A DNA stretch of 14,394 nucleotides from Planctomycetaceae bacterium UBA4732. Its GTDB lineage: Bacteria > Planctomycetota > Planctomycetia > Gemmatales > Gemmataceae. The stretch spans positions 9,294 through 23,687 of the forward strand of contig DHJA01000016.1 of assembly GCA_002404095.1 (NCBI GenBank), written 5' to 3'. A program made the position numbers and the translations under genes. This document shows, piece after piece, positions 13,277 to 14,394 of this stretch. The notes beneath the pieces are model-generated. The model saw only the letters and a program-made list of their open reading frames with translations, made no database searches and was not told the DNA's origin. Position 1 is the first letter of the stretch. Each line of letters starts with the position of its first letter.

Positions 13277-13489
13277 TCACTCAAACGCCCTGTCACCCCA
13301 CTTCTTGATCTTGTTGAATTCGCTGCCCGGCCCCGTCGGATAGTTGCCTTTGCCATATTTTTCATCAAGTAACCGCTCGGCAAATTGACGGCCATTCTCC
13401 GTCGTCGAAGGGCGTTTCCCCTTCGCCCAACTCGGAACGTCTTTTGCTGCTTCCTTGGCGCTGAGGCCCGTCTTCGTCTTTTTATACAT
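13277..13489 (-). CDS. Small protein resembling the C-terminal tip of polymorphic/RHS toxins
   Basis: I chose ATG 13489 (70 residues). The longer ORF to 13636 overlaps the nucleotidyltransferase gene by 56 bases and its extra 49 residues look like shadow translation. The protein reads MYKKTKTGLSAKEAAKDVPS, then WAKGKRP, GRQFAERLLDEKYGKGNY and GPGSEFNKIKKWGDRAFE. From memory the last block resembles the extreme C-termini of RHS-type polymorphic toxins, where such short domains follow a long repeat region. Here it stands alone without any RHS repeats or export signal. It may be an orphan toxin cassette, an immunity-related fragment or an ordinary small protein. The start has only a weak GGAC ribosome-site match. 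Confidence 0.6.
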   Translation of the reverse strand: MYKKTKTGLSAKEAAKDVPSWAKGKRPSTTENGRQFAERLLDEKYGKGNYPTGPGSEFNKIKKWGDRAFE

Positions 13490-13580
13490 GCTATGGGTCC
13501 GGACGCCGTACCCGCAAGGCGACAATCGCCGCGTCATTCTTATGTCAGGAACCTTTTCTTGCCTCTCGGAAGCGACAGAC

Positions 13581-14234
13581 CTATCCGCCGCCGCCCCGTT
13601 CACGTTCCTGGTCCTTTTCTTCTTTGGCGGTCTCAAGCAGTTCGTCGAATCGCCGAAGATAAATCGCGTGTGCTTTACCCAGATACGTGCGGATTTTCCT
13701 CAGAGTGGCGGGAGTAGTCACCTTGACGACTTGAACGACGTCGGCTCGGTCTTGTACGCGGTACGAACCCAACTTGGTTTCCATCCACCCGCCGATCGCC
13801 GCATAGCCGGCGCCTTCGCGAACCCCCAGATGTTCGGGGTCTGGGATGGCCGTAGGTGCGTCCTTTCGCGGCTTGCGACCCTCGGGAACGACGTCAATGG
13901 GGACGCCTTCGCATTGCAATTTGTGCCAGCCTTCCGGATCCTTCCAAATGACTTTAATCCCGTAATGGGGGGCGATGCGGGTAAGAATATCCAGATCGCC
14001 GCTTCGGACCACCACGTCGATGTCTTTGGTGAAACGCTCGTAGCCATGATGGATTGCCGCCAAACCGCCCACGATTGCCATGGGAATGCCTTCTTTGCGA
14101 GAAAGAGCCTGCAACGCCGCAAGAGCCTTGGCAAAATTGGATTGTTGCGCTTCATGGCCCTTCACGGCGGCAACCGTCCTTTCGAGGATGACCATTGCTT
14201 CCGCAGCGTCAATGATATTCATGGGCACAGACAC
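13581..14234 (-). CDS. Nucleotidyltransferase-superfamily protein (AbiEii/MenT-like pattern)
   Basis: This 217-residue protein carries the nucleotidyltransferase signature: GG at 56-57 (AIVGGLAAIHHG), then ERFTKDID with D71 and D73 as the metal-binding pair, and D113 (VPIDVV) as the likely third carboxylate. The fold transfers NMP groups. The size and the GG...A-x(n)-T-x-D-I-D spacing resemble stand-alone AbiEii/MenT-type toxins and related uncharacterised NTases. No AbiEi-type antitoxin is adjacent; the neighbours downstream are a toxin-tip-like gene and DUF7336. The C-terminus is charged and glycine rich. The start may be GTG 14234 (AGGATAGG just upstream) or ATG 14222. Confidence 0.75.
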   Translation of the reverse strand: MSVPMNIIDAAEAMVILERTVAAVKGHEAQQSNFAKALAALQALSRKEGIPMAIVGGLAAIHHGYERFTKDIDVVVRSGDLDILTRIAPHYGIKVIWKDPEGWHKLQCEGVPIDVVPEGRKPRKDAPTAIPDPEHLGVREGAGYAAIGGWMETKLGSYRVQDRADVVQVVKVTTPATLRKIRTYLGKAHAIYLRRFDELLETAKEEKDQERERGGGG

Positions 14235-14394
14235 CTATCCTACCGTGATTATGCCGCTGGAGAGAACAATGATTAGACAGCGAAGCACCCGCCAACGCAA
14301 CGAGATTTCGCCGCCTATCGTGTTTGAAGCCGTCGCTACCTCCCCCGCACGGCGAAGCTCACCGCCCGCGTGTACTAGTGCAACGTCACTCGTA
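14235..14394. other. Terminal 160 bases without a recognisable gene
   Basis: I see no ORF with start-site support, no hairpin with a T run and no tRNA-like fold here. It probably holds the promoter of the nucleotidyltransferase gene. Confidence 0.5.

Noticed and set aside
13455..14276. 273-codon plus-strand ORF opposite the nucleotidyltransferase
   Set aside because: The minus-strand frame has clear catalytic motifs; this frame shows none.

Overview
The window looks like chromosomal DNA of a planctomycete (Planctomycetota, probably a Gemmatales- or Pirellulales-like lineage). This rests on the GC-rich coding style and the gene types: a Tat-exported DUF1501 protein, a secreted multi-EF-hand protein, a DUF4214 protein, a very large secreted TPR-CHAT protein, and several dispersed palindromic repeats. 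The taxonomic call is inference; no rRNA or marker gene is present.

Layout. 7-2683 (minus strand): an EF-hand gene and a DUF4214 gene in tandem, then a class V PLP-dependent aminotransferase after a strong hairpin. 2684-3046: a divergent intergenic region with a palindromic repeat. 3047-4369 (plus): DUF1501. 4370-4551: a dispersed palindrome and a bidirectional terminator. 4552-12736 (minus): one TPR-CHAT gene, originally about 1030 codons, split by a 5,084-bp insertion. 12737-13018: alternating inverted repeats. 13019-14234 (minus): a DUF7336 gene, a small orphan toxin-tip-like gene and a nucleotidyltransferase.

The main discovery is a two-level nested insertion that can be reconstructed to the base. 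Level 1: an IS1595/ISXO2-family element (6737-11820) has 23-bp imperfect terminal inverted repeats (20/23 matches) and an 8-bp target duplication TAAAATTG. It entered the TPR-CHAT gene exactly at a TPR unit boundary. Level 2: an IS1-like element (8045-10949, 2,905 bp) has about 24-bp inverted repeats (22/24) and an 8-bp target duplication GGAAGTTC. It entered the 3' part of the IS1595 transposase gene. Removing each insertion with one duplication copy restores an uninterrupted frame: a 319-residue transposase and a 1030-residue protease-like protein.

Both elements carry cargo. The IS1595 element carries three same-strand small genes (167, 99 and 53 codons) downstream of its transposase, with overlap and tight spacing resembling a toxin-antitoxin cassette. 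The IS1-like element carries a small zinc-ribbon gene whose stop codon lies in the terminal repeat, an apparently leaderless ribbon-helix-helix gene with a palindromic promoter region, and a protein with a HEPN-like R-N-x3-H motif. Cargo on an IS1-type element is unusual and is the best candidate here for an undescribed system. Its defence or addiction role is inference from motifs.
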